Counted from the stretch's first letter, positions 16,823-25,635 are shown. The stretch is DNA of 64,000 bases from Glycomyces sambucus (GCF_900102815.1 NZ_FNGF01000004.1:1-64000), one strand, 5' to 3'. Notes: generated by a model from the letters alone, not told the origin. Made by a program: numbers and translations.

Positions 16823-16851
16823 AGCGTACCGATACTCGGCATATCGCACAA
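16823..16851 (-). promoter_or_regulatory. Candidate hypX promoter
   Basis: Minus-strand TTGTGC (16846-16851), a 17-base spacer and TACGCT (16823-16828), in the 72-bp gap between mshC and hypX. It predicts a short leader before the TTG start. Confidence 0.4.
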
Positions 16852-18093
16852 TCAGCGCGTGCAGTCTATGCCGAGCAATCCTCCGATCGTGTCGCGGGCG
16901 AGACCGGTTGCGGAGGGATCCTCCCCGCCTGCGGAGAGTGTCCGCTCGGCCCAGGCGTCAACCACCGCGAGGGCGCCCGGAGTGTCGAGGTCGTCGGCGA
17001 GGCGCTCGCGGACGGCCGTGAGCATCGCGCCGGCGGGGACGGCGAGTTCGCGCGAGACGGCCTCGCGCCAGCGTCCCAGGCGCAGCTCGGCCTCGGCGAG
17101 GACGGCCGCGCTCCACTGCCGGTCGGCGCGGTAGTGCCGGGCCATGAGGGCGAGGCGCACCGCGGAGGGGTCGACGCCCTCGGCGCGGAGCTTGGAGACG
17201 AACACGAGGTTCCCCAGGGACTTCGACATCTTCTCGCCGTCGAGGCCGATCATCCCGGTGTGGACGTACGCGTTCGCGAAGGGCCGCTTGCCGGTCAGGG
17301 TCTGGGCGTGCGAGGCGGACATCTCGTGGTGCGGGTAGACCAGGTCCGAGCCGCCGCCCTGGACGTCGATCTGCTCGCCGAGGTAGTCCAGGGCGATGCA
17401 CGCGCACTCGATGTGCCAGCCGGGGCGGCCGGGGCCGACCTCGGTGTCCCAGGAGGGCTCGCCGTCGCGGGGGGCGTTCCACAGGACCGGGTCGAGCGGG
17501 TCGCGCTTGCCCTCGCGGTCGGGGTCGCCGCCGCGCTCGCGGGCGTACGAGGTCATCGTGGCGCGGTCGTAGTTCGACTCCTCGCCGAACGCCGGGTCGG
17601 CGGCGACCGCGTAGTAGACGTCCCCGGACTCGTGGCGGTAGGCGGCGCCCTTGGCGAGGAGCTGGGCGACGGCCTTGCCGACCGAGGGGATGGACTCGAC
17701 GGCGCCGATGTAGTGGCGTGGCGGCAGGACCCGCAGGGCCTCCATGTCCTCGCGGTAGAGCGCGGTCTCGCGCAGGCCGAGGACCTGCCAGTCGGTGCCG
17801 TCGCGCTCGGCGCGCTCGAACAGGGGCTCGTCGACGTCGGTGACGTTCTGGGCGTAGTGCACGTCCAGGCCCTGGTCGAGCCAGTAGCGGTGCACGAGGT
17901 CGAACGTGATCATGGTGGCCGCGTGGCCCAGGTGCGTGGCGTCGTAGGGGGTGATGCCGCACACGTACATGCTCGCGCGCTCGGCTCCCGGGTCGACCGT
18001 CTCCCGAGGCCGCGCGGTCGCGGTGTCGTGCAGGCGCAGGGCGGGGCCGTGGCCGGGCAGGGCGGGTACGTGCGGTGCGGTCCAGGATTCCAT
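16852..18093 (-). CDS. mshC: Mycothiol ligase MshC (cysteine--GlcN-Ins ligase)
   Basis: 413 residues. Adds cysteine to glucosaminyl-inositol in mycothiol synthesis, the actinobacterial thiol buffer. It is a cysteinyl-tRNA synthetase relative: [14 protein letters not shown] (zinc Cys at residue 45 and the HIGH-like HLGH), WHIECACIA with further zinc ligands, and the [10 protein letters not shown] motif. It lacks the anticodon-binding domain and is of MshC length. Its DxTHLGHA form separates it from CysS. Other msh genes are not in the window. Confidence 0.95.
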   Translation of the reverse strand: MESWTAPHVPALPGHGPALRLHDTATARPRETVDPGAERASMYVCGITPYDATHLGHAATMITFDLVHRYWLDQGLDVHYAQNVTDVDEPLFERAERDGTDWQVLGLRETALYREDMEALRVLPPRHYIGAVESIPSVGKAVAQLLAKGAAYRHESGDVYYAVAADPAFGEESNYDRATMTSYARERGGDPDREGKRDPLDPVLWNAPRDGEPSWDTEVGPGRPGWHIECACIALDYLGEQIDVQGGGSDLVYPHHEMSASHAQTLTGKRPFANAYVHTGMIGLDGEKMSKSLGNLVFVSKLRAEGVDPSAVRLALMARHYRADRQWSAAVLAEAELRLGRWREAVSRELAVPAGAMLTAVRERLADDLDTPGALAVVDAWAERTLSAGGEDPSATGLARDTIGGLLGIDCTR

Positions 18094-18210
18094 GCCCGCG
18101 ATCCTATTTCGGAAACGCGCCGTGCGGCCAGCGCGGGCGCGGATCGGGACGCGGTCTCATGCGCACCTGAGGCTTTCCCGCGATTCACCTTCGATGTACC
18201 TTGTGAACCC

Positions 18211-19185
18211 ATGGAACGCCGACCACTTGGACGCAGCGGCATCGAGGTCTCCTCCCTCGGCCTGGGGACCATGACGTGGACCACCGACGAAGCGGGCCTT
18301 GAGGACGCGGCCGCGCAGCTCCAGACGTTCGTGGAGTCCGGCGGCACGCTCGTGGACACCGCCGACGTGTTCGGGCAGGGCATGGCCGAGGCGGCGATCG
18401 GCCAGCTCATCGGGAAGGTCGCGGCGCGATCGGAGCTGCACATCGCCACGAAGGCGGGCGTGCGCACCGACGGGGCGCCGCGCAAGCGGGACACCTCGCG
18501 CGGGTGGCTGATGCGCTCGCTGGAGGGCTCGCTGCGGCGTCTGGGGACCGACTACATCGACCTGTGGATCCTGCACGTGTACGACCCGGACACGCCGCTG
18601 GAGGAGACCATGTCGGTCCTCGACGGGGCGGTGTCCAGCGGGAAGGTGCGGTACGTGGGCCTGTCGAACCACACCGGGTGGCAGACGGCGCGCGCGTACG
18701 CGTGGCAGGCGGCGTGGCCGGGGCGGACGCCGGTCGTGGCGAGCCAGGTCGAGTACTCGCTGCTCCAGCGGGGGGTCGAGCGGGAGGTGCTGCCGGCGTG
18801 CCTGGCGATGGAGCTGGGGGTGCTGGCGTGGTCGCCGCTGGGCCGGGGGGTGCTCACGGGCAAGTACCGGTTCGGGCGGCCCGCTGACTCCCGGGCGGTG
18901 TCGGCGCAGTGGTCGCGGTTCGCGGGCGCGTACCTGGACGAGCGGTCGGCGGGGATCGTGGAGGCGTGCGCGACGGCGGCCGAGGGCCTGGGGGTGAGCC
19001 CCCTGGAGGTGGCGCTGGCGTGGGTGCGAGACCAGCCGGGGGTGGCCTCGGCGATCGTGGGCGCGCGGAACGCGACGCAGCTGCGGGCGTCGCTGGCGGC
19101 GGAGCAGCTGTTCCTGCCCCCCGAGATCCGCCTGGCGCTCGACGACGTGTCGGCGCCGGCGGTGGGGTATCCCGAGAGCTATTGA
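18211..19185 (+). CDS. Aldo/keto reductase with Tyr-to-Phe change at the catalytic position
   Basis: 324 residues of the AKR (beta/alpha)8 barrel family, NADPH-dependent. Recognisable: GLGTMTW, DTADVFGQG (residues 49-57), the Lys of HIATKAG, the His of LWILHVYDPDTPLEET, and the C-terminal cofactor segment ASAIVGARNATQL. The usual catalytic tetrad is Asp-Tyr-Lys-His; D49, the Lys and the His are present but the tyrosine is F54 (codon TTC). The ATG at 18211 has no ribosome site, so translation may be leaderless. Divergent from mshC. Confidence 0.88.
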   Translation: MERRPLGRSGIEVSSLGLGTMTWTTDEAGLEDAAAQLQTFVESGGTLVDTADVFGQGMAEAAIGQLIGKVAARSELHIATKAGVRTDGAPRKRDTSRGWLMRSLEGSLRRLGTDYIDLWILHVYDPDTPLEETMSVLDGAVSSGKVRYVGLSNHTGWQTARAYAWQAAWPGRTPVVASQVEYSLLQRGVEREVLPACLAMELGVLAWSPLGRGVLTGKYRFGRPADSRAVSAQWSRFAGAYLDERSAGIVEACATAAEGLGVSPLEVALAWVRDQPGVASAIVGARNATQLRASLAAEQLFLPPEIRLALDDVSAPAVGYPESY

Positions 19186-19212
19186 GCCGCAGGCGGACTC
19201 GCCGCCTGCGGC
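19186..19212. terminator. Hairpin after the aldo/keto reductase gene
   Basis: A perfect 11-bp stem, GCCGCAGGCGG and CCGCCTGCGGC, with a 5-base loop, directly after the stop codon and in front of the convergent VOC gene. Confidence 0.8.
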
Positions 19213-19223
19213 CCGGGTGCCAG

Positions 19224-19706
19224 CTAGCTCTGGTCCCCCATGGAGGCCATCCACTCGTTGACGCGGCGCTCGCCCTCCTCGCGGGAGACGTCCTCGACGC
19301 GGGTCATGATCGCCCAGCGGCGTCCGAACGGGTCGGCGATCGAGGCGTAGCGGTCGCCGGTGACGAACACGGCCGGCTCCTCGCGGACCCTGGCGCCGTG
19401 CTCGACGGCCTTGGCGAAGACGGCGTCGCAGTCCTCGACGTAGAGGACGAGCGAGGCGGTGATGCGCTCGGGGTCGGGCTCGGCCATGCCGAACGCCTCG
19501 TTGACGTCGCCGAGCTGGACGATCGAGTTCCCGATCTGGATCTCGCAGTGGGCGACGGTGCCGTCGGGCATGTCGTTGCGGGTGAGGGTCCGGGCGCCGT
19601 AGACCTCCGCGTACCAGTCGATGGCCTTGGCCGCGTCCTTGACGACGATGAACGGCGTGATCGAGTGGTAGCCCTCGGGGATCGGATGCACATTGGTTTC
19701 GCTCAT
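19224..19706 (-). CDS. VOC-superfamily protein (PhnB/glyoxalase-like)
   Basis: 160 residues. A single-chain vicinal-oxygen-chelate fold: SITPFIVVKDAAKAIDWYAE opens the first beta-alpha-beta-beta-beta unit, SLVLYVEDCDAVFAKAVEHG the second, and DRYASIADPFGRRWAI closes it. Could be a metal-dependent isomerase or dioxygenase or a binding protein for resistance; no function can be assigned. Start: ATG 19706 behind GGGGGAC. Divergent from the AraC gene. Confidence 0.85.
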   Translation of the reverse strand: MSETNVHPIPEGYHSITPFIVVKDAAKAIDWYAEVYGARTLTRNDMPDGTVAHCEIQIGNSIVQLGDVNEAFGMAEPDPERITASLVLYVEDCDAVFAKAVEHGARVREEPAVFVTGDRYASIADPFGRRWAIMTRVEDVSREEGERRVNEWMASMGDQS

Positions 19707-19779
19707 GTCCCCCAGTCTGGTCGAGGCGCGGGCCCGCTTCTTGTGAAAAAGCGACATACTCCGGAGCTATGTTCGGGGC

Positions 19780-20616
19780 ATGAGTGGACCGACGGCGAGC
19801 GACAAGGGCATTCTGCGGCCGCAGGAGGCGGCGAGGCACATCGACCTGCGGCGGTACCCGGTTCCGGGACCGCTCGGGCGGTACGTGGAGCGGTACTGGT
19901 CGGTCCACTGGGACCTGCCCGAGGGGTCCTCGTACGAGTCGGTGGTGGTCCCCCACCCGTGCGTGAACCTCAGCTTCATGCCGGTGCTCGGCGCGGAGGT
20001 CCACGGGCCGGGCCCGGCGGTGTCGCGCCATCCGCTGACGGGCCGCGGCCGGGTGTTCGGGGCGAAGTTCCGGCCCGGCGGCTTCACGGCGTTCACGGGC
20101 ATCGAGGGGACCGCGCTCGCGGACTGGGTGGCCGGTGCGGCCACGGTCTTCGGCCCGGAGGCGGACGCGCTCGGAGCGGTGGTGATGGGCGGGGAGGACG
20201 AGGCGGGGGCCGCGGCGGTCACGGCGTTCCTGGCGGAGCGGATGCCCGAGCGGGTCGACGCGCGGTACGAGGAGCTGCTGCGAATCGTCGCGGCGATGCT
20301 GGAGGACCGGTCGATCACCCGCGTAGACCAGGTGGCGGCGCGGTTCTTCACGACGCCGAAGGCGCTCCAGCGGCTGTTCCAGACCTACATCGGGCTCGGC
20401 CCGAAGGCCCTGATCTGCCGGTACCGCATCCACGACGCCGCCGACCGGCTCGCGACCGAGCCGGACGTGGACCTGGCCCGCCTCGCGGCGGTGCTCGGCT
20501 GGTCGGACCAGGCCCACTTCACGCACGACTTCAAGGACCTCATCGGGTTCCCGCCGTCCGAGTACGCCGCGCAGTGCGCCTCGGCCGGGCGGGAGCTCGT
20601 CATGGCGCACCGGTGA
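19780..20616 (+). CDS. AraC-family transcriptional regulator (DUF6597-type N-terminus)
   Basis: 278 residues. The C-terminal AraC/XylS DNA-binding domain is clear: RVDQVAARFFTTPKALQRLF as the first helix-turn-helix and LARLAAVLGWSDQAHFTHDF as the second, followed by IGFPPSEY. The N-terminal domain (LGRYVERYWSVHWDLPEG) is the type found in many actinobacterial AraC regulators with unknown ligand. It is divergent from the VOC gene by 73 bp and probably controls it. Its 3' end overlaps the convergent ABC-F gene by 17 bp. Confidence 0.9.
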   Translation: MSGPTASDKGILRPQEAARHIDLRRYPVPGPLGRYVERYWSVHWDLPEGSSYESVVVPHPCVNLSFMPVLGAEVHGPGPAVSRHPLTGRGRVFGAKFRPGGFTAFTGIEGTALADWVAGAATVFGPEADALGAVVMGGEDEAGAAAVTAFLAERMPERVDARYEELLRIVAAMLEDRSITRVDQVAARFFTTPKALQRLFQTYIGLGPKALICRYRIHDAADRLATEPDVDLARLAAVLGWSDQAHFTHDFKDLIGFPPSEYAAQCASAGRELVMAHR

Positions 20617-22225
20617 GTGCGCCGGCCTCCATCTCCAGGCGGCGGCCCGCGAAGGACGCGCGGAGCCTGCGGTCGTGGCTGACCAGGACCACCGTGCCCG
20701 TGTAGGAGGCCAGGGCCGCCTGGAGCTCCTCGGCGAGGACCGGCGACAGATGGTTAGTCGGCTCGTCCAGGAGCAGGACGTCGACTGGCCGGGACACGAG
20801 CCGGGCGAGTTCGAGGCGGCGGCGCTGGCCCGTGGACAGGGCCGCGACCGGGGTCCCGAACTGCTCGGGTGCGAACAGCCCCAGGGCGAACAGCGCCTCA
20901 GCGTGCTCTTCGAGCGTCCCTACGCGGCCTTTGGCGAAGGCCCGCAGGACCGAGTCGCGGCCCGAGCCGGGGCCGGCGAGCTGGCGCAGGTGGCCGACCG
21001 CGCCGGTGCGCTCGGCCGTCCCCTCGTCGGGCGCGAGTTCGCCCGCGAGGACCCGCATGAGCGTGGTCTTGCCCGCCCCGTTGGGTCCGGTGACGAGGAC
21101 GCGTTCGCCGCGCGCGACGGTCAGTTCGGGGACCTTGAGCCGGCCCCCGACGCGGACGTCCGCGAGGTGCAGTGCGGGCGCCTCGGACTCCTCGGCGGCC
21201 GTCGCGATCGCCGGTGCGAACCGAAGCGGTTCGGGCGGCGGCGGCGCGGGGGCGGCGAAGAGCCGTTCGAGCCGCCGCTTGGCGATCTTGATGCGGCTTC
21301 CGGCGCCGTGGTCGCGGTTGCGGGCCCGGAAGGCCCCGGTGGACATGTTCGCCATCGGGAGCTTGCGCGGGATCGCGTCGGCGCGGCCGGCGTTGTGGTC
21401 GACGATGCCCTCCTGGCGCGCGACCTCGGCCGCCCACCGCTCGTGGGCCTCGCGCGCCTGCTGGCGCTCGGTGGCCTTCGCGGTGAGGTAGCCGGCGTAG
21501 CCGTTGCCGTAGCGGCGGGCCTTGCGGTCGGCAACCTCGATCATCGTGGTGGTGACGGCCTCCAGGAACGCGCGGTCGTGGGTGACGGCCACGACGGTGC
21601 CCGGCCACTCCCGCAGCTCCGCTTCGAGCCAGGCCACGGCCGCGTCGTCGAGGTCGTTGGACGGCTCGTCGAGCAGCAGCAGCGCGGGTCGCGACGCGAG
21701 GGTCGCGGCCAGCATCAGGCGCGAGCGCTCGCCGCCCGAGAGGGTCCCGAGCGTGCGGTCGCGGTCGAGTCCGGGCAGGCCGAGCGCGGCCAGCGCCAGG
21801 TCGACGCGCAGGTCCGCGTCCCAGCCCTCGCGGGCCTCGAAGCGCGCGAGGAGGTCGGCGTAGGCGTCGGCGGCGGTGGCGTCGCCTGCGGCCAGGGCCC
21901 GCTCGGTGGCGCGCATGCCGGCCTCGATCTCGCGGAGGTCGGCCAGCGCGAGGTCGATCGCGTCGGCGACGGTGCGGTCCTCCGGCAGGTCGAGCTGCTG
22001 GGGCAGGTAGCCGACGCCTCCCGGGGAGGTGATGGTGAGTTCGCCGTTGTCGGGTTCCTCGGTCCGGGCGAGGAGCCGCAGCAGCGTGGACTTGCCGGAG
22101 CCGTTGTCGCCGACGACGCCGAGGCGCTCGCCGGGTTTGACGGCGAAGCCGACGCGGTCGAGGACGAGGTGGTCGGCGTAGCGCTTGGAGACGTCGACGA
22201 GGGTGAGTTGTACATGGCGGAACAA
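20600..22225 (-). CDS. ABC-F family ATPase, probable antibiotic-resistance (ribosome protection) type
   Basis: 541 residues with two ABC domains and no membrane segments: Walker A GDNGSGKST and GPNGAGKTT, signatures LSGGERSRL and LSTGQRRRL, Walker B LLLDEPSNDLD and LLLDEPTNHL. ABC-F proteins act on the ribosome E site; many give resistance to macrolides, lincosamides, streptogramins or pleuromutilins. The start is a TTG at 22225 with GGAGG five bases upstream, giving MFRHVQLTLVDVSKRY; upstream codons in frame belong to the leader. A promoter, a 6-residue leader ORF and folded RNA lie upstream, the arrangement of ribosome-mediated attenuation. No antibiotic can be named. Confidence 0.93.
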   Translation of the reverse strand: MFRHVQLTLVDVSKRYADHLVLDRVGFAVKPGERLGVVGDNGSGKSTLLRLLARTEEPDNGELTITSPGGVGYLPQQLDLPEDRTVADAIDLALADLREIEAGMRATERALAAGDATAADAYADLLARFEAREGWDADLRVDLALAALGLPGLDRDRTLGTLSGGERSRLMLAATLASRPALLLLDEPSNDLDDAAVAWLEAELREWPGTVVAVTHDRAFLEAVTTTMIEVADRKARRYGNGYAGYLTAKATERQQAREAHERWAAEVARQEGIVDHNAGRADAIPRKLPMANMSTGAFRARNRDHGAGSRIKIAKRRLERLFAAPAPPPPEPLRFAPAIATAAEESEAPALHLADVRVGGRLKVPELTVARGERVLVTGPNGAGKTTLMRVLAGELAPDEGTAERTGAVGHLRQLAGPGSGRDSVLRAFAKGRVGTLEEHAEALFALGLFAPEQFGTPVAALSTGQRRRLELARLVSRPVDVLLLDEPTNHLSPVLAEELQAALASYTGTVVLVSHDRRLRASFAGRRLEMEAGALTGAP

Positions 22226-22261
22226 GAGGGCCTCCAGGAAGCAGTGGTGTGCGGGGACGGA

Positions 22262-22313
22262 GGCACGCACGAGGTGAAGCGCATTGCTTCGGGAACGGGA
22301 TTCGATGCGTGCC
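22262..22313 (-). promoter_or_regulatory. Long hairpin in the ABC-F gene leader (candidate attenuator)
   Basis: An 8-bp outer stem (GGCACGCA, 22262-22269, with TGCGTGCC, 22306-22313) encloses a second perfect stem, GAAGC/GCTTC (22276-22290). It lies between the leader ORF and the ribosome site of the ABC-F gene. A further CGTCG/CGACG stem can form nearer the leader ORF. Alternative pairings could switch expression, but the mechanism was not modelled. Confidence 0.5.
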
Positions 22314-22360
22314 GTTGGGGCCGTCGCGGAGCGGTGCTCGACGCGGGGGCCCGGCTGCTT

Positions 22361-22381
22361 CTAGGAGAAGTAAATCAACAT
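22361..22381 (-). CDS. Leader peptide MLIYFS upstream of the ABC-F gene
   Basis: A six-codon ORF (ATG TTG ATT TAC TTC TCC TAG) whose ATG lies within 1-2 bases of the predicted transcription start, so it would be read leaderless. Very short hydrophobic/aromatic leader peptides control known resistance ABC-F genes by drug-dependent ribosome stalling; the msrD leader peptide, MYLIFM, has a similar composition. It ends 135 bases before the ABC-F start. Assignment rests on position, start context and resemblance, with no homology evidence. Confidence 0.55.
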   Translation of the reverse strand: MLIYFS

Positions 22382-22389
22382 CGGGGACG

Positions 22390-22419
22390 ACTATAGGGCA
22401 GTCGCGGGGGGCTTGTCCA
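22390..22419 (-). promoter_or_regulatory. Promoter of the ABC-F gene and its leader ORF
   Basis: Minus-strand TGGACA (22414-22419), an 18-base spacer and TATAGT (22390-22395). This is one of the clearest promoters in the window. It predicts a start at 22381-22384, at the ATG of the leader ORF. Confidence 0.7.
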
Positions 22420-22435
22420 GGAGTCGGCGGCATCC

Positions 22436-22461
22436 GGGGCGGTGAGGGTGCTCACCGCCCC
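22436..22461. terminator. Hairpin after the M20 peptidase gene
   Basis: A perfect 10-bp stem, GGGGCGGTGA and TCACCGCCCC, with a 6-base loop. It lies 18 bp after the M20 stop and just upstream of the ABC-F promoter, so it separates the two transcription units. Confidence 0.75.
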
Positions 22462-22478
22462 GGGTGCCCTTGCGGTGG

Positions 22479-23798
22479 CTAGGACCTGGAGACGAAACGG
22501 TCCATCGCGTCGACGCCGAAGTGGAGGCCCGAGAGCGGGACGCGTTCGTCGATGCCGTGGAAGAGGGCGGTGAAGTCGAGGTCGGCGGGGAGCTTCAGGG
22601 GCGCGAAGCCGAAGCAGCGGATGCCGAGGGTCGCGAACGCCTTCGCGTCGGTGCCGCCCGAGAGCATGTACGGGACGGTGCGTGCGCCGGGGTCGGCGAG
22701 GCGGATGGCCTCGGCCATGGCGTCGACGAGGGCGCCGTCGAAGGAGGTCTCGTAGCCGGGCTGGCGGATCTCGTACTCGAAGTCGATCCCGGGGCCGGCG
22801 AGCTCCTTGAGGGTCGCCTCGAGTTCGTCGTTGCGGCCGGGCAGGGACCGGCAGTCGATGACGGCGTCGGCGGTGGAGGGGATGACGTTGGTCTTGTACC
22901 CGGCGTTGAGGCGGGTCGGGTTGGCGGTGTTGCGCAGGGTCGCGCCGACGAGGCGGGCGATCGGGCCGAGCTTGGCGACGGCCTCGTCGGGGTTCGACGG
23001 GTCGAACTCGACGCCGGTGAGCTCGGAGACCGACTCCAGGAACTGGCGGACCGTGGGGGTCATCTCGACGGGGAAGTCGTGCTGGCCGATGTTGGCGACC
23101 GCGCGGGTGAGGCGGGTGACGGCGTTGTCGTCGTGGAGCATGGAGCCGTGCCCGGGGCGGCCGGTGGCGCGCAGGCGGAGCCAGTCGAGGCCCTTCTCGG
23201 CGGTCTGGACCACGTAGACGCGCAGGTCGTTGGGGAGGGTCATGGAGAAGCCGCCGACTTCGCCGACCGCTTCGGTGACGCCTTCGAAGACCTCGGGGTG
23301 GCGCTCGACCATGAAGCGGGCGCCGTAGTCGGAGCCGGCCTCCTCGTCGGCGGTGAACAGCAGGACCAGGTCGCGCGGGGGGACCTTGCCGGTGCGCTTC
23401 CAGTCGCGGACCAGCGCCAGGATCATGGCGTCGAAGTCCTTCATGTCGACCGCGCCGCGGCCGAAGAGGTAGCCGTCCTTGATCTCGCCGCTGAAGGGGT
23501 GGACGCTCCATTCGGCGGCTTCGGCGGGGACGACGTCGAGGTGGCCGTGGAGGAGCAGGGCTCCGCGGGAGGGGTCGGCGCCGGGGAAGCGGCACGCGAC
23601 GGAGGCGCGGCCGGGGGCCGACTCGTAGATCTTCGGTTCGAGGCCGACCTCGGCGAGTTTCTCGGCCACGTACTCGGCGGCGGCGCGCTCGCCCTTCGCG
23701 GTCGCGTTGTCGCCGGTGTTCGTCGTGTCGATGCGGATCAGGTCGCGGGCGATCTCGACGACGTCGTCCTCGGGGCGGGGGTTCGCGGTTTCAGCCAT
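22479..23798 (-). CDS. M20/M25/M40-family metallopeptidase (carboxypeptidase or deacylase)
   Basis: 439 residues. A two-zinc amidohydrolase-type peptidase: LLLHGHLDVVP (first His/Asp), GRGAVDMKDFDAM (bridging Asp), LLFTADEEAGSDYGA (catalytic Glu pair), IDCRSLPG and a C-terminal LSGGTDAK and FHGIDERV with the last His ligand. Members cleave dipeptides or N-acyl amino acids. Cytosolic, no signal peptide. The protein is complete; its specific substrate is not predictable. Confidence 0.92.
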   Translation of the reverse strand: MAETANPRPEDDVVEIARDLIRIDTTNTGDNATAKGERAAAEYVAEKLAEVGLEPKIYESAPGRASVACRFPGADPSRGALLLHGHLDVVPAEAAEWSVHPFSGEIKDGYLFGRGAVDMKDFDAMILALVRDWKRTGKVPPRDLVLLFTADEEAGSDYGARFMVERHPEVFEGVTEAVGEVGGFSMTLPNDLRVYVVQTAEKGLDWLRLRATGRPGHGSMLHDDNAVTRLTRAVANIGQHDFPVEMTPTVRQFLESVSELTGVEFDPSNPDEAVAKLGPIARLVGATLRNTANPTRLNAGYKTNVIPSTADAVIDCRSLPGRNDELEATLKELAGPGIDFEYEIRQPGYETSFDGALVDAMAEAIRLADPGARTVPYMLSGGTDAKAFATLGIRCFGFAPLKLPADLDFTALFHGIDERVPLSGLHFGVDAMDRFVSRS

Positions 23799-23910
23799 CC
23801 CTGAGTTGTATCAAGCCCGCACGGGGGCCGGCACCGTGCGGTGGCGGGAGTCGCAGGTTTCACTCCGGCACCGCCGGAACCGCGACCCCCGCCACCGGTC
23901 GGGCGGCAGC

Positions 23911-23952
23911 GTCGTCATGGATGTGTCGTCATGGATGCGTCGTCATGGAGGC
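23911..23952. repeat. Three tandem copies of a 14-bp repeat
   Basis: GTCGTCATGGATG(T/C) repeated at 23911, 23925 and 23939 with one or two changes. It lies just after the stop of the antiporter gene and ahead of the M20 gene. The 14-bp period is not a multiple of three, so it is not a coding repeat. Confidence 0.8.
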
Positions 23953-23956
23953 GTCC

Positions 23957-25150
23957 TCAGGCGGCGCCGGCGTCGGCCAGGCGCCTGGCGCGGGCCTTCT
24001 TGCGGCGCTTGGCGACGATCGGCCCCGCGAGGCGCGGGGTGAGCGGGCCGATGGCGGCCATGATGAGGACGTACGCGGCGGCGACCGATCCGAGCTGCGG
24101 ATCGAGTCCGGCCGCGACGCCGAGGCCGGCGATGACGATCGAGAACTCGCCCCGCGGGAGCAGGACGAGCCCGGCTCTGAGCTTGCCTGTGAAGGCCGAA
24201 CCGCTTCTGCCCGCGGCCCACCACCCCGTGGCGAACTTGGTGCCGATGGTGACCACCGCGAGCGCGATCGCGATCGGCAGGACCGGTGGCAGCGCGGTCG
24301 GATCGGTCTCCAGGCCGAAGTTGACGAAGAAGATCGCCGCGAACAGGTTCTTCAGCGGCTCCAGCGTCTCCTCGGCCTGGCGCGAGACCTCGCCGGACAG
24401 GGCCATGCCGACGATGAACGCGCCGACCGCGGCCGAGACGTGCACCTGCTCGGCGAGGCCGGCGATGACCAGGACGATGCCCATGACCTTGAGCAGCAGG
24501 ATCTCGTCGTTCGGGGACTCCAGGAACCGCGAGAGCAGGTGGCCGCAGCGGGAGGCGATGACGAACGCGCCCGCGACGGCCAGGAGCGCGATGCCGAGGC
24601 CCCACGCGGCCTGCGTGAACGCCAGTCCCGCGAGGAGCGTGGTGAGGATCGGCAGGTAGAGGGCCATGATCATGTCCTCGGCGACGAGCAGCGCGAGGAC
24701 CGTGGGGGTCTCGCGGTTGCCGAGCCAGCCGAGGTCGGAGAGGACCTTGGCGATGATGCCCGAGGAGGACACGTAGGTGACGCCGCCGAAGACGACGGCC
24801 GCGATCGGGCCCCAGCCGAGGATGAGCGCGCACGCGACGCCGGGGGCGGCGTTGAGCACGAGGTCGACCACGGCGCCGAGCCAGGAGGTCTTCATGGTCC
24901 CGAGCAGTTCGCGGGGGGTGTACTCCAGGCCGAGCGTGAACAGCAGGAGGACGACGCCGACCTCGGCGCCGACGTCGAGGAAGCCGGTGATCGCGTGCAT
25001 CTCGTAGATGCCGCCGTGCCCGAAGGCGAGGCCGGCGATGAGGTAGAGCGGGATGGCCGAGATGCCGGCCCTGCCGGCGAAGGCTCCGAGGAGTCCGAGG
25101 GCTCCTACGAGGAGGCCGAGTTCGAGGAGGAGCTCGACGGTTCCGTGCAT
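23957..25150 (-). CDS. CPA2-family cation/proton antiporter (KhtU/KefB-like membrane subunit)
   Basis: 397 residues, about 11-12 hydrophobic helices, for example LLLELGLLVGALGLLGAFAG and VVLLLFTLGLEYTPREL with the CPA2 core, and a conserved Asp-region helix AALGASIV-type replaced here by AAVGAFIVGMALSGEV. It lacks the C-terminal TrkA domains of KefB; that role is provided by the gene directly upstream, with a one-base TAATG overlap. Such pairs (KhtT/KhtU of Bacillus) export K+ or NH4+ in exchange for protons. Confidence 0.88.
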   Translation of the reverse strand: MHGTVELLLELGLLVGALGLLGAFAGRAGISAIPLYLIAGLAFGHGGIYEMHAITGFLDVGAEVGVVLLLFTLGLEYTPRELLGTMKTSWLGAVVDLVLNAAPGVACALILGWGPIAAVVFGGVTYVSSSGIIAKVLSDLGWLGNRETPTVLALLVAEDMIMALYLPILTTLLAGLAFTQAAWGLGIALLAVAGAFVIASRCGHLLSRFLESPNDEILLLKVMGIVLVIAGLAEQVHVSAAVGAFIVGMALSGEVSRQAEETLEPLKNLFAAIFFVNFGLETDPTALPPVLPIAIALAVVTIGTKFATGWWAAGRSGSAFTGKLRAGLVLLPRGEFSIVIAGLGVAAGLDPQLGSVAAAYVLIMAAIGPLTPRLAGPIVAKRRKKARARRLADAGAA

Positions 25151-25635
25151 TACTCGATCCCGCGCAGGATCTGGTCCACGCCTTCGACCGCCTCCTGCGT
25201 CCCGATGGTGACGAGCCGGTCCCCCACGTGGAGGATCGCCGAGGGCGGCGGGCCGGTCTCGACGCCGTCGGCGCGGACGATCGCGACGATGGAGGCGCCG
25301 GTGCGGGTGCGGGCGCGGGTGTCGCCGAGCGGGCGTTCGGCGTACGGGCTGGTCGCGCCGACCTTGAGCTGCTGGGAGACCAGGTTGTCGATCTCGTGGT
25401 GGAGCCGGTTGAGCTTCTCCACGATGCGGGCGCCGCCGAGCAGTTCACCGATCGCGGCCGACTCGTCGGCCGAGAACACGATGCAGTCGAGCATCGAGTC
25501 GGGGTCGTCGGGGTCGTAGATGATGAAGTCGCGGCGGCCCTCGCGGTGGGCGACGATGCCGAGGCGCACATGGCGCTTCGTCTCGAACTCGAACCGCACT
25601 CCGATACCGGGCAGCTCGGTGCGCTCCACGTCCAC
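25150..25635 (-). CDS. TrkA-C/RCK-C domain regulatory subunit (KhtT-like)
   Basis: 161 residues, the KhtT length. The N-terminal half (ERTELPGIGVRFEFETKRHV) is the KhtT-type domain; the C-terminal RCK-C/TrkA-C domain runs through GASIVAIVRADG and ILHVGDRLVTIGTQEAVEGV. RCK-C domains of this kind bind c-di-AMP or sense pH and gate the antiporter (established for KhtT). It precedes the antiporter gene with translational coupling, so the two make one complex. Confidence 0.88.
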   Translation of the reverse strand: MDVERTELPGIGVRFEFETKRHVRLGIVAHREGRRDFIIYDPDDPDSMLDCIVFSADESAAIGELLGGARIVEKLNRLHHEIDNLVSQQLKVGATSPYAERPLGDTRARTRTGASIVAIVRADGVETGPPPSAILHVGDRLVTIGTQEAVEGVDQILRGIE

